Source: Hermatobates lingyangjiaoensis (taxonomy: Eukaryota > Arthropoda > Insecta > Hemiptera > Hermatobatidae). Taken from it: a stretch of DNA of 64,000 bases. The stretch spans positions 7,069,001 through 7,133,000 of the forward strand of contig JAPFBL010001617.1 of the NCBI GenBank assembly GCA_026182355.1. The letters run 5' to 3'. A program made the translations under genes and the position numbers. Below are positions 10,184 through 20,862 of this stretch, piece by piece (the stretch's first letter is position 1; each line of letters begins with the position of its first letter). The notes below the pieces were generated by a model. It saw only the letters and a list, made by a program, of their open reading frames with translations. It did no database searches and was not told where the DNA came from.

Positions 10184-11237
10184 CACTGTACTAATAATGG
10201 TGTTTTCTACTATTCTATAATTTCTAATTATAGTATTAGTATAATACTATAATTGATATGTTGGAATACCAAGTATAATAGAATTTTTGATTCCGTCAAA
10301 GACGGGTACATTTGCTAGTCTCATATAAGTCAATAAACAATTAATTTATTCCTTTATAAATATCAATTTTATCTCAGTGGATTCGCTCAAAAAATTTCTA
10401 AGTCAATGTAAACAATGTAAAAAAATATAAAAAATTCGACAAGTATAGCAGGTGATCTCTCAGTCTAGGATAAACAAACAGTTTTTATAGCGTTATTGCT
10501 CTTTTCCGTAATTGAAACTTCATGAATTTTTTTTTATGAATTGCTAATTTTTTGTTCGATTTTGGTCAAATTTTCATTATTTTTAATGAGCCGTTTCGTG
10601 TCAAAAAATCATTTTCTGAAAACAGAAATCGTACTGTAACGCCCCTTTAGCGAATGTAATTTTGAAAAAAAATATCTCAACTCATTTTCCACATAATGTT
10701 CTATTTTTAGGCATAGTTTCATTGTGATCCGTCTAACAGTATGGCTTGTATCGCTCTCACAAGGTTTTAGATTGAATTATAAGTCAAAATTTTTACATTT
10801 TATTGAAAAAAAAATATTTCCTGTTGTTTTAAAATTCTGAATATATTTTTTGTTTGTTCCATTTGTAACCTTAAAGATAATGTCAAAATTTCAAAACTGT
10901 AGAGTTATCAGTTTAGGAGAAATAAATGTTTAAAAAAAAACGGTTTTTGGCAAAAAAAGTGACTTTTCCATCATGCATAATTCTTCCCAAATAATAGGGA
11001 TCTTCGTCTTTATGAGGCCAATTTTTGTGTAAAATATCAACTTGATCCATCAAAGATTCTGGACCGTAGCGTGGTAACAGGCAATGCTAACACACGCACC
11101 CACCCACCCACCCACACACAGACAGACATCATCGTAAAAACGTCATAAAACGACTTCTGGGACCTCAAAACATGTAATTCCGTCAAAATCTCGAGATCGA
11201 ATTTTTTCACGATCACTATACTTTACTTATTGTAAAG

Positions 11238-11787
11238 TAAAAAAAGAAAAAGATGAGCAAAGAAGGAAGACACTTGAGATGTTATATATTAAAAAGGATC
11301 TAAGATCGATTAATCATAGAAGTGATATTACTAATTTAAGTAATGTTTATTCTGGAGTGTTGTGCTGAGTTTTAGTGAAATTTGATTTATTTAGTTCCCT
11401 TGAGTGAACAGTGTTGAGGTTATTTGTAATGCTATCTTATTAGTCTAGTCGAAGGTTTTGTCCGGTTAACATTGTTGTTCCTTTAAATTTCATTTTAATG
11501 TAAATTTAAATTTCATTCATAATGTAAATTTCATTTTCTTAGTTAAAAAATTCATACTTCTGTAAGTAATATTGTTTTATGTATCTCTGAAATATTTCTA
11601 CTTGTAATATTCATAAGTTGTAACCATCCATTTTCATATTGTGTATATGTTTGATGTTGATAAGTGATTTCTTATTATCCTTTGTTTGTAGGCCTATGAG
11701 AAAGGTTTTAAATAAAACCGAAACGTTGGCAACGAGAGTTTAATTTTTTATCCTGGAAAATTGACCGAACCCCGATTAGAGAACACA

Positions 11788-11789
<2 letters not shown>
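11238..11789 (+). repeat. PLE8 plus-strand arm, 3' end
   Basis: The last codons of the PLE8 frame (KDEQRRKTLEMLYIKKDL...) and the 3' region in plus orientation, mirroring 6443-7000. It ends at (TA)n 11790-11855. With 6391-7734 it forms one inverted PLE8 pair now split by the PLE1 fragment and A1. Confidence 0.75.

Positions 11790-11855
<66 letters not shown>
11790..11855. repeat. (TA)n microsatellite
   Basis: Slightly interrupted TA tract between the PLE8 arm and the type 2 palindrome. Confidence 0.9.
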
Positions 11856-12150
11856 GTTCAATATAAACAAAGAAACATAGAGAAATCAGAAGAACACACT
11901 TACAGTCTCTAATTTTCGGTTTGAACCGTCTTCAGGAGAGATAAGAGAGGGAAACCAAGCGCACTGGATCAGAGACGGTTGGAGACCGTCTTCCGTCCTC
12001 CGTTGGAGACGGAGGGTCTCCAACCGTCTCTGATCCAGTGCGCTTGGTTTCCCTCTCTTATCTCTCCTGAAGACGGTTCAAACCGAATATTAGAGACTGT
12101 AAGTGTGTTCTTCTGATTTCTCTATGTTTCTTTGTTTATATTGAACTATA
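11856..12150. repeat. Palindrome with type 2 hairpin modules
   Basis: Arms of about 145 bp meet near 12002 (TCCTCCGTTGGAGACGGAGG). Each arm has CTGAAGA + CGGTT-ca-AACCG (minus core 11914-11935, plus core 12067-12086) followed by GACTGTAAGTGTG. One arm reads GAAA, the other GAAT. A long GC-richer segment (CTCTGATCCAGTGCGCTTGG) lies between the core and the centre. Confidence 0.9.
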
Positions 12151-12189
12151 TTTGTCCGTTTTGGATCGTATTTCCAACGAAAAAAAGTG

Positions 12190-12210
12190 TATATATATAT
12201 ATATATATAT
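12190..12210. repeat. (TA)n microsatellite
   Basis: Left boundary of the PLE8 inverted duplication. Confidence 0.9.
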
Positions 12211-12636
12211 AACAGATTCAATAATATATGGACCGTTTGATAGAATAGGTGTGTTCTCTAATCGGGGTTCGGTCAATTTTCCAGGATAAAAAATCAAACT
12301 CTCGTTGCCAACGTTTCGGTTTTATTTAAAACCTTTTTCATAGGCCTACAAACAAAGGATAATAAGAAATCACATATCAACATCAAACATATACACAATA
12401 TGAAAATGGATTGTTACAACTCATGAATATTACAAGCAGAAATATTTCAGAGATACATAAAACAATATTACTTACAGAAGTAAGAATTTTTTAACTAAGA
12501 AAATGAAATTTACATTATTTAAAGGAACAACAATGTTAGCCGGACAAAACCTTCGACTAGACTAATAAGATAACATTACAAATAACCTCAACACTGTTCA
12601 CTCAAGGGAACTAAATAAATCAAATTTCACTAAACC

Positions 12637-13503
12637 TCAGCACAACACTCCAGAATAAATATTACTTAAATTAGTAATATCACTTCTATGATTAATCGAA
12701 CTTAGATCCTTTTTAATATATAACATCTCAAGTGTCTTCCTTCTTTGCTCATCTTTTTCTTTTTCTATTATAGTTGTATCTTCAAAATCGAACGTGTGAC
12801 ATTCGTTTATTGCATGCCCAGCTAAGGCTGTTGCGTTACTTTTATTTGTTCTTATGGAATAATTATGTTGGTACAACCTTTCTTTGAGAAAACGACTAGT
12901 TTCACCATAGTAACACTTGTCACAGTCTTTACATTTGATGGCATAAATGAGGTTACTTTGTAACTCCTTCGGTATTTTTTCTTTCAAATTTGAAAATAAA
13001 GATTTATTTTTTCTTTTATTATAAAATGCCAGTGTAACTTCAGGTACGTTTCGTTTGAACACTTTTCTAATTGATTGTGATAAGCCCTCAACATAAGGAA
13101 ATTTGAAATACTTCCTATTTATAACTTCCAGTTCAGCATGATCTTCATTTGAATGTGCTGGTTGCTGTCTTAAATATCTTAACCAATATCGTTCAACTAA
13201 GTTCTTCGGATAACAATTTTTCTGTAACAATAATTTCACCCTTTTCTTATTTTCATTTAGAAAACATGGACTACTTATTTCAATAACTTTTTTAACCAAA
13301 TTTTGGACGCAATTTAATTTTTGGTTTATAGCATGAGAAGAATGGTAGTTCAGGATTCTTGCAGCACTGGTAGGTTTTTTAAACCAATCCGTTAAGATAT
13401 TGCCATTTTCACCTCTTATAACTTTCACATCTAAGAATGGCAGATTTCCATCTTTCTCTACTTCACAAATGAATTGTAGACGATTATGAAAAGAATTAAA
13501 TAT
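12637..13503 (-). pseudogene. PLE8 C-terminal polyprotein fragment, copy 3 minus arm
   Basis: The frame reads from about 13503 (NIFNSFHNRLQF, then PFLDVKVIRGENGN) to the stop at 12637. It covers the end of the RT and the GIY-YIG-like domain CKDCDKCYYGETSRFLKERLYQHN with HAINECHTFDFE. The RT catalytic core is absent. The upstream limit is TA-rich sequence at the centre of the inverted duplication. The domain cysteines are intact here, unlike copy 2. Confidence 0.85.
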
Positions 13504-13552
13504 ATTTAATAAATTAATTTAAATATATTTAAATATATTTAATATATTCCCT

Positions 13553-14050
13553 GAACTGGAAGTTATAAATAGGAAGTATTTCAAATTTCCTTATGTTGAG
13601 GGCTTATCACAATCAATTAGAAAAGTGTTCAAACGAAACGTACCTGAAGTTACACTGGCATTTTATAATAAAAGAAAAAATAAATCTTTATTTTCAAATT
13701 TGAAAGAAAAAATACCGAAGGAGTTACAAAGTAACCTCATTTATGCCATCAAATGTAAAGACTGTGACAAGTGTTACTATGGTGAAACTAGTCGTTTTCT
13801 CAAAGAAAGGTTGTACCAACATAATTATTCCATAAGAACAAATAAAAGTAACGCAACAGCCTTAGCTGGGCATGCAATAAACGAATGTCACACGTTCGAT
13901 TTTGAAGATACAACTATAATAGAAAAAGAAAAAGATGAGCAAAGAAGGAAGACACTTGAGATGTTATATATTAAAAAGGATCTAAGTTCGATTAATCATA
14001 GAAGTGATATTACTAATTTAAGTAATATTTATTCTGGAGTGTTGTGCTGA
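13553..14050 (+). pseudogene. PLE8 GIY-YIG-like domain fragment, copy 3 plus arm
   Basis: In-frame continuation from ELEVINRKYF through CKDCDKCYYGETSRF to the end of the frame. It is identical in protein to the C-terminal 141 residues of the minus arm. There is no start codon in context; it is a dead fragment of the inverted duplication. Confidence 0.85.
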
Positions 14051-14474
14051 GGTTTAGTGAAATTTGATTTATTTAGTTCCCTTGAGTGAACAGTGTTGAG
14101 GTTATTTGTAATGTTATCTTATTAGTCTAGTCGAAGGTTTTGTCCGGCTAACATTGTTGTTCCTTTAAATAATGTAAATTTCATTTTCTTAGTTAAAAAA
14201 TTCTTACTTCTGTAAGTAATATTGTTTTATGTATCTCTGAAATATTTCTGCTTGTAATATTCATGAATTGTAACAATCCATTTTCATATTGTGTATATGT
14301 TTGATGTTGATATGTGATTTCTTATTATCCTTTGTTTGTAGGCCTATGAAAAAGGTTTTAAATAAAACCGAAACGTTGGCAACGAGAGTTTGATTTTTTA
14401 TCCTGGAAAATTGACCGAACCCCGATTAGAGAACACACCTATTCTATCAAACAGTCGATATATTATTGAATCTG

Positions 14475-14476
<2 letters not shown>

Positions 14477-14514
<38 letters not shown>
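14477..14514. repeat. (TA)n microsatellite
   Basis: Right boundary of the PLE8 inverted duplication. Confidence 0.95.
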
Positions 14515-14516
<2 letters not shown>

Positions 14517-14648
14517 CACAGAGAAGAGAATACAAAGAATACTTACAGAATTCAATATTTCGAACTGTTGTTCGTCATCAGGAGAGTAGACTAGAAGAGA
14601 GGACGAAGTAAGAGAGGTCTCCCCACGTCGAAGAACGGAGCGCGAATC

Positions 14649-14681
<33 letters not shown>

Positions 14682-14709
14682 GATATATATATATATATAT
14701 ATATATATA
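14515..14709 (-). repeat. Type 7 hairpin module between (TA)n tracts
   Basis: The minus-strand core 14558-14581 reads CTGATGA, hairpin CGAAC-aaca-GTTCG, AAATATTG, followed by TCTGTAAGTATTC. TA tracts follow at 14649-14671 and 14683-14709. Confidence 0.6.
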
Positions 14710-14737
14710 CTTAAATTAGCTTATACTTATATATATA

Positions 14738-14928
14738 AGTTAGCGAAGTTGGTGGTGGCTGTACCGCTGGCATCGCGGGTCATAGTCTTTGTTTACGCAC
14801 AGAGACAGATTATCAAGGCTGGCCTCGAGTAGGGGGTCAGCCAGTCAGTGTGTTGCGCTTGTATAATAAACATTACCTTTCATTCCTGTGTCATTTACAA
14901 TTCGAGTTCTTACTCACTCAAATTAACT
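14738..14928. mobile_element. Candidate solo LTR (AGTTAG...TTAACT)
   Basis: A 191-bp GC-richer block starts AGTTAG and ends AATTAACT, flanked on both sides by TATATATA. It has an AATAAA signal near 14866 and a pyrimidine-rich tail. AGT...ACT ends and TATATA targets are typical of gypsy-group (Ty3) LTRs. No internal region is present. The TA-rich target makes the 4-bp duplication impossible to prove here; another short repeat is possible. Confidence 0.4.
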
Positions 14929-15183
14929 TATATATATAATTATTGCAAGCAAATTTATATTTCCAATAAAATAAGAGCATTAAAAAATACTTTAGGAATT
15001 CATGTAATATTAAGGTCAGTAATAAACTTTCTGGAATATTCGTAGTTAAAAGATTTTGTTTTTTACACATTATTTTTACTATCATTTTCATTCTATATGA
15101 AACATACAGGTATGAAAATATATTCCTTTCAAAGGGTATTTAAATTAACGAAACAATGCATTTTTGTATATAATATTCACAAA
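14929..15183. other. AT-rich sequence, no gene recognised
   Basis: Nothing recognisable. Confidence 0.4.
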
Positions 15184-16232
15184 TATATTCTTACCTCTAT
15201 CACCTTAAACAATCTTGGATGAACGGGATACTGAATGGAGTGGTTGTTACACACTCGAAGGATACCTCCCCAACTGGAGGCTACTAAAGCTTGTATAATG
15301 TTAGGCCAATGGGCCACAATCTGGAAGTATGTTGGAACGAAAAATCTAAAGGTATATTCAGCAATTCTATTATCAATTATTTCAGAGATTTAAATGAACT
15401 GACGCTGCGGAATTATATAAATAATAGTCATGGTACATCAGATTTCTATGTTATGTTTTTTCTAGTCGCAAAAAAAGTTGTCATATGTTATATACTTATA
15501 TTAGAAATGTAATCCAAGTCTGTGTAAACAATTATTTTATATAAACAACCCATTTCAAACACACAGTTCTTTTAAGGTAACATAAACTATTATGATGATG
15601 GAATGGACTGTCCACAACCATTGATATAACTTAAACAAGAACACTGCGTATTTAGAAATTGTGTATATAAAACATTTTTATGTGGAGACGTATTATAGCA
15701 ATATAGCAGATTTTGAATGGAGTACCGATTCCCACTCTGATCTTAGTTCATACTACCGCGATCGTTACGATTACTGAATACGTCTCCCGAGTACTTTAAT
15801 ATTTATATAGAGGTACTAAACTTCATTTTGTATGCATACAAGAGTGTTTATAAATACTTAAATATATTTCTATTTATGAGTCTTTCAAAATAATACTTAC
15901 ATATAAAGTGACATAGTCTAACGCAATTTTTAATTGTTTTATTTTTTTTTAAAAAATATTGTAAATAAATTATCAAACTAATATAATAAAATACATTCCT
16001 TTAACAATTTAACAAAAAAAAAGCTACCTATGTTTCAGACGAAATTGCAAAAAATCTGGTGTAGTCTACATGTAATCAACAAAAAACAATAGAGACATTA
16101 TGAAGCTATCAGAAGTCATTTGATTGCAACGGAGTCGCGCTTTAAAATACACAAAAATGTTAACTAATAGTTGATTAATTCGTTTGATTTGTGGTAATGA
16201 AACATGCTTGTGTTGTTGAGTGTATATCATGA
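15184..16232 (+). repeat. 1-kb duplicated unit, copy 1
   Basis: About 1,045 bp nearly identical to 28133-29182 in the same orientation, with only scattered differences. It contains a 73-codon frame (15291-15512) that matches the other copy exactly but resembles no family I know. The match stops abruptly on both sides. Copy 2 sits inside a long-inverted-repeat element; copy 1 has no such arms. Confidence 0.8.
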
Positions 16233-16570
16233 GTGTAACTGCACTGAAATTATTTAAATCATGGACAGAAGTAAAAAGTTCTACTTTGGTATAAAATAAA
16301 CTACTAAGGCACACTGGTATGAAATGAGAAAATCTTGTTCGTCTGTCTTAAACGTTATTATAAATATCTGATCATTAAATTAATTCCAGTAATTTTTATA
16401 ATTTTTAAAGAAATGAGCGTTATAGGCAAGATTATTTGTTTAATGAATTTAATTTTGAAAAAAGTGTGATTTACAAAGAGGGAAATGTGAGTCTTTCTTT
16501 GGTAATTTGATAATTAATTACATTTCTAACGTAGTGCAATCAGTTATTATGTGGTATTTACTCATTGTAG
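16233..16570. other. AT-rich sequence, no gene recognised
   Basis: Nothing recognisable. Confidence 0.4.
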
Positions 16571-16980
16571 TGTAAAAAGCTAATGAAATGGTCTCCACAT
16601 ATAAAAATTGAATGGTATAAAGAACGCGTTTCGAACACGTAGTGTTCTTCCTCAGGCATTAACTAAAAATTACAATGTCATCAGAGGGTTATCTATAGTA
16701 CAAATTAAATATAGTACAAAATAAACATAAAATAAAATAATATTTTATTATTTATTATATAATAAACATTATATAAGCCAATATCATCACCTGTTGTTCG
16801 TCCTTTCATGGGTATTGTTTTCAGTAGATCTCCTCTAAATATGAAGTTGTACCCAACCTGCAGTTGAACCACAGACACTCACCCATAGTTAATGCCCGAG
16901 GAAGAACACTACGTGTTCAAAACGCATTGTTTATACCATTAAATTTTTATATGTGGAGACCATTTCTTTAGCTTTTTACC
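16571..16980. repeat. Inverted repeat with type 11 hairpin
   Basis: Arms of about 90 bp (16572-16662 and 16889-16979) flank a 226-bp loop. The minus core 16629-16655 reads CTGAGGA, a, GAACAC-tac-GTGTTC, GAAACGCG. The right arm carries the same hairpin with CCGAGGA and AAAACGC. The outer ends (AAATGGTCTCCACATATAAA) match on both sides. Confidence 0.85.
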
Positions 16981-17744
16981 ATACAATTAATTACATTTGT
17001 TTATAAATGTTCATTTTAATATATGTATATTTATTATAACATGAGTCCTGAAGAAGGTAGAATAGAGATATAATTGCTTGGATTGGAATTTATCTATCGT
17101 TTGATACTTTCATTGAGTAGCTTCATTAAATGATTGACTAAAGACTCAAAGAGTGGGAAAGCAGCGTGGTGGGGTGTTCTTACTAGGATGCCCCCGCCGC
17201 CGCTTTCTCCAGCACACTTTACTGTCCTTCTTTACCAGTGACTCCTTTATCTCTTACGCCAGTGCTCTTTCACTCTTACAGCCACTCCGCTTTCCTCAAA
17301 TCTTTCTTTAAGGTAATCCTTTTCATTCCTTATTACGTTCCGTTTTCATTACAACTGTACTATATCATGGTAATCATAAAAAACAGAACTTTTTTTCTTC
17401 ATGAATCTATTTAATATATTTTCTAATATTTTTGCATGAATAGTAATTATAAAATTGAAGCAAATTAATGATGAAATTAATTAGAAAGGTAACGGAATGG
17501 AGTTTTATTCCTATATTAATAGAATATTTTATCTTCTTAAAGGAAGCTTTTGAATGAAAACGAGTAGCGAGTAGAGCCTATAAACTTCATGCATAAACAT
17601 ATATGTAATAAATTGAATAATCTAAATTGATTTTATTATGTTACAGTTGTCAATATGTATTTATAAAGGTTATACAATCCCAATTTCTCTAGAGAATCAC
17701 TACTGTTTAAAATGATCGGGACACACTCATACATATACACACAA
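16981..17744. other. No gene recognised
   Basis: AT-rich with a GC-richer patch at 17160-17300. A loose CTGAAGA box occurs at 17046, but no matching stem follows. Confidence 0.4.
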
Positions 17745-17974
17745 CATATATATATATATGATCAAACCACAATAAGAAATGGGAAAACAAGACTAAGATC
17801 TTTCAACCGTAACAAGCGGTCTTCGTCAGAGTCAAAAACCCAACTGAAGTTGGGTCAGTTGGGTTTTTGACTCTGACGAAGACCGCTTGTTACGGTTGAA
17901 AGATCTTAGTCTTGTTTTCCCATTTCTTATTGTGGTTTGATCATTGATTGTTATTTCACGTGTTTATGTGAAAT

Positions 17975-18017
<43 letters not shown>
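17745..18017. repeat. Palindrome with type 8 hairpin, (TA)n both sides
   Basis: Arms 17759-17848 and 17855-17943 are near-identical. The minus core is at 17801-17828: CTGACGA, a, g, ACCG-cttgtta-CGGT, tGAAAGATC. The right side continues with ATTGTTATTTCACGTG to (TA)n at 17978-18017. The same module recurs at 30373, 30728, 32807, 47285 and 63030. Confidence 0.85.
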
Positions 18018-18019
<2 letters not shown>

Positions 18020-18258
18020 AAACACTACATATAGATAAATACAAAAGTTTATCGGGACTTGGTCAGTTCTTCAGGTTCAAATTAAACTCTCATTGCCAAC
18101 GTTTAGGTCATTATTTAAAACCTTTTTGATAGGCAGAATTATAAATTTTGAAACAGAAAAACTAAGTATTACATTACAAATTATTTTACAAAGAAAGATA
18201 GTATGTGGATTTTAACAACAACTGTGGTCTGAATGAACACGTCACACTGAACTGTGTC
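18018..18258 (-). repeat. PLE8b 3'-terminal fragment
   Basis: It matches the terminal region of a second PLE8-like subfamily (TTTATCGGGACTTGGTCAG, then CATTGCCAACGTTTAGG and AAAACCTTTTTGATAGGC). Related termini lie at 20225-20310, 46900-47240 and 48831-49182. Confidence 0.65.
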
Positions 18259-18544
18259 ATATATATATAAACAAGTTTTCTTCTTCTTGGAATTTGGTCA
18301 GGGTTAATATACGGAATCACCTTTTTGCCAACGTTTCGTCTTTATTTTAAGACATCCTCAGGGCTATGAACTAACAAAAATGGACATTTTTTCATATCTA
18401 CTTTACAATCATCATAACAAATTCAAAAAACTTAGTTACTAAAGGCTAGCTTCCCTGAGGATGTCTGAAAATAAAGACGAAAAGTTGGCGAAAAGGTGAT
18501 TTTGTATATTAACCCTGGCCAAATTCCAAGAAGAAGAAAAAGGG
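18259..18544. repeat. Inverted repeat with type 9 hairpin
   Basis: Arms 18270-18365 and 18453-18540. Cores 18334-18361 (minus) and 18455-18484 (plus) read CTGAGGA, t, GTCTT-aaaata-AAGAC, GAAACGTTGGC; the right copy has AAAAGTTGGC and GTCTG. A (TA)n tract precedes at 18259-18269. Confidence 0.85.
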
Positions 18545-19560
18545 TTTATTAGTAATTTGTGCTCCTAGGACGGAGCTTAGTTTTGGTCTTTATTTAAAAC
18601 CTTTTTCATAGGCCTGCAAAACAGAGGACATATAAGAAATAATTCAATCATTCAAAAATCAAACATACATAAAAAGCACAATTAGTTACAATTAAGAAAT
18701 TACAATAGAAATTTTGACAATAGGTTAATAAGAGAACTTACAAAAGTATAAACTTTGAAACAGAAAAACTAAGTATTACATTACAAATTATTTTACAAGG
18801 AAAAATAGTCAGTGAATTTCAACAACAACTGTGTAGTTTGAATGAACACATGACACTGAACTAAAATAAACAAGCAAGGTAACCAAATTTTACCAGACAA
18901 CCAAAAAAGTCACTAAAACAATTTTTCATCAAACAACACTGTTTAACTTAAAACTCCCGAATAAATACTATTTAAATTTGAAATGTCACTTCTATAATTA
19001 ACAGATGACTGGTCCTTTCTAATATATGACATTTCCAGAGCTTTCCTTCTCTGTTTATCCATTTATTTGGCTATTATTTTTATTTCATCAACATCAAAAT
19101 TATGGCCTTCATTAATACTATGTGCTGCTAATGCAGTGGCATTAATTTTCTTTTTTCTTATGGAATAACTGTGCTGATAAGTCCTTTCCTTCAAAAAAGC
19201 ACTGGTTTCTCCAAAATAAACTTAGTTAGTCTTTGCACTTTATTGCATTTATAACATTACTCTGCAATTCCTTTGGAATCTTCTCTTTAATATTTGAAAA
19301 TAGATATTTCACTTTTCTTTTGTTATAAAACGCTAAATTAACTTGAGATAAGTGTGACTTGAAGATTTTTTTAATTGTTTCTGATAATCCTTCAACATAT
19401 GGAAATTTAAAAAAACTTTGTATCTTGAACTTCTAAGTCAGTATTTTTACCATTTTCTGGTTCTTGGCGTTGCTTTAAATATTTTGACCAAAAACGTTCA
19501 ATCAAATTTCCTGGGTAGTTATGTTTCTGTAGTAACTCTTTTACTCTATTCTTTTATTTA
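18545..19560 (-). pseudogene. PLE8b C-terminal relic
   Basis: The 3' terminal region (AAAACCTTTTTCATAGGCCT near 18595) is followed on the minus strand by a decayed C-terminal frame. Pieces such as LFSNIKEKIPKELQSNVINAIKCKD, NATALAAHSINEGHNFDVDE, and RRKALEMSYIRKDQSSVNYRSDISNLNSIYSGVLS parallel PLE8. Stops and shifts interrupt it (for example after CKD). Confidence 0.75.
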
Positions 19561-19611
19561 TGTAGGTGGCATTTTTCTGTGGTAACTCTTTTAGCCTTTT
19601 CTTATTTCTAT

Positions 19612-20330
19612 GTAGCTAACATAGTAATGGTCGAATTACTAAAGTATTGTAAAAGTGAGTTAGGCTCAGGCTCAACAGTAAAATTGATGAAACTCTATGT
19701 CAATGATTTGTTTCTAATTATTGAACAAAGAAAATTAGATAATGTTTTGAATATATTTAATTCATATCATAATCGACTTAAATTTACATGTGAGAGAGAA
19801 AAAGATGGCATTCTCTCATCACTCGATATAAAAGTTATAAGAGACGAAAATGGTAATATTTTAACCGATTGGTACACGAAACCTACCAGTGCTGGAAGGC
19901 ACTGGTATGATGATACTGAATTATTATTCTTCCCATCCTATGAACCAGAATTAAATTGCGTTAAGAATATGATGAAAAAAGTCACAGAAGTAAGTACATC
20001 ATGCTAAAAGGTTCATTGTTCATTTTAGAACTAAAAAGTTAATTTTAGTTCAGTGTCACGTGTTCATTCAAACTAGACAGTTGTTGAAATCCACAGATAT
20101 TTTTCTTTGTATAATAATTTGTAATGTAATACTTAGTTTTTTATACTTTTTAACTTTATTTATTAATAAAGTATTATAAAGTATTAATAACTTTTTAACT
20201 TTTTAAATTTATACTTCTGCCTATCAAAAAGGTTTTAAATAAAAAACCGAATCGTTGGCAATGAGAGTTTAATTTGAACCTGAAGAACTGGCCGAGTCCC
20301 GATAAACTTTAGTTTTGTTTCTATTCGACG
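19612..20330 (+). pseudogene. PLE8b RT fragment plus 3' terminus
   Basis: The plus-strand frame 19612-20007 covers the RT catalytic end: LYVNDLFLI (YVDD box changed to YVND), then NIFNSYHNRLKF, LDIKVIRDENGN, TSAGR. It breaks at about 20007 and joins the PLE8b 3' end (20025-20310, hairpin box near 20235). With 18018-19560 this makes a head-to-head PLE8b pair whose halves hold different parts of the element. The Asp to Asn change in the catalytic box would abolish RT activity. Confidence 0.75.
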
Positions 20331-20353
20331 GTCGATACTTTTATCAATATTTG

Positions 20354-20629
20354 TATATATATATATATTAGTGTATGAGTGTATTAGCGTATAGCGTAAG
20401 TATATTTGATTAAAATAATCAGCAGCTTTTGCGTTCACGACTTTTAAGATGCTCTGATCTAGTTTTCTAACAACTTTCCGGCGGGCTGGTGTTAAATCCC
20501 AAATCATTTGTCCAAAGGATATATTTATGCATGAGCAGATATTAACACCAGCCCACCGGAAAGTTGTTAGAAAACTAGAACAGACCAGCTTAAAAGTCGT
20601 GAACGCAGAAGCTTCTGTTTATTTATATC

Positions 20630-20695
<66 letters not shown>
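20354..20695. repeat. Inverted PLE N-terminal fragments between (TA)n tracts
   Basis: Arms 20421-20495 and 20542-20618 encode, on opposite strands, LTPA(R/H)RKVVRKL(D/E)QS and VVNA(K/E)A, the same N-terminal pattern as at 45590. The right arm runs in frame into (TA)n at 20630-20688; the left has (TA)n at 20354-20370. Confidence 0.7.
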
Positions 20696-20699
<4 letters not shown>

Positions 20700-20738
20700 A
20701 TGTATATGGAGAAAAATTACAATAAATAAACACGTGAT

Positions 20739-20862
20739 GAAATTTAAACCACAATGGAAAAAGGAAAACAGTAGACAAAAATACTCTGAGGCCTTTCAAT
20801 GTATGTCATCAGAGAATTTTTTCTATTCTCCTTTTTCCATTGTGGTTTAAACTTCAAATATA
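20739..20862. repeat. Small inverted repeat with degenerate type 8 box
   Basis: Arms of about 25 bp (20741-20769 and 20830-20853, TTTAAACCACAATGG). The centre includes CTGATGA-CAtacaTTG-AAAGG on the minus strand, a reduced version of the type 8 box. Confidence 0.55.

Larger units (their letters stand above)
8920..10318 (+). mobile_element. Helitron with canonical ends
   Basis: The 1,399-bp element starts TC (8920) and ends CTAG (10315-10318), preceded by hairpin CCGTC-aaa-GACGG (10293-10305) nine bases upstream. It lies between host A and T. The empty site CTCTTACA|TCTCATATAAG is present in family A copy A3 near 31612-31630, confirming both boundaries and A^T insertion. It contains a minisatellite and a decayed helicase end. 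Confidence 0.9.
8201..11237 (+). mobile_element. Family A repeat, copy A1 (carries a Helitron)
   Basis: It begins TCTGGAGTGGCC..., with CTTTACTATAAG just inside, and ends with the terminal palindrome ACTTTACTTA-(t/c)-TAAAGT type at 11219-11237. Without the Helitron (8920-10318) the copy is about 1.64 kb, like the others. TAAAAA abuts both ends; comparing with PLE8 coding sequence (AACTATAATAGAAAAAG) shows it sits in PLE8. No coding capacity is seen. The superfamily is not known to me; a TA or TAAAAA target duplication suggests a DNA transposon derivative. Confidence 0.7.
12211..14476. mobile_element. PLE8 inverted duplication (926-bp arms)
   Basis: The minus arm 12211-13136 and plus arm 13551-14476 are equal in length and nearly identical, with a 414-bp unpaired middle. 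Both carry the same private differences relative to copy 2 (for example ECHTF against EGHTF), so one arm was copied from the other. (TA)n tracts bound both ends (12190-12210 and 14477-14514). Hairpin boxes lie near 12312-12342 and 14346-14378. Confidence 0.9.

Noticed and set aside
15291..15512. 73-codon frame as a gene
   Set aside because: Its conservation is explained by recent duplication of the whole 1-kb unit, including non-coding parts; no homology is recognised.
17160..17300. GC-richer patch as a possible exon
   Set aside because: No open frame with recognisable motif or splice sites in a consistent phase.
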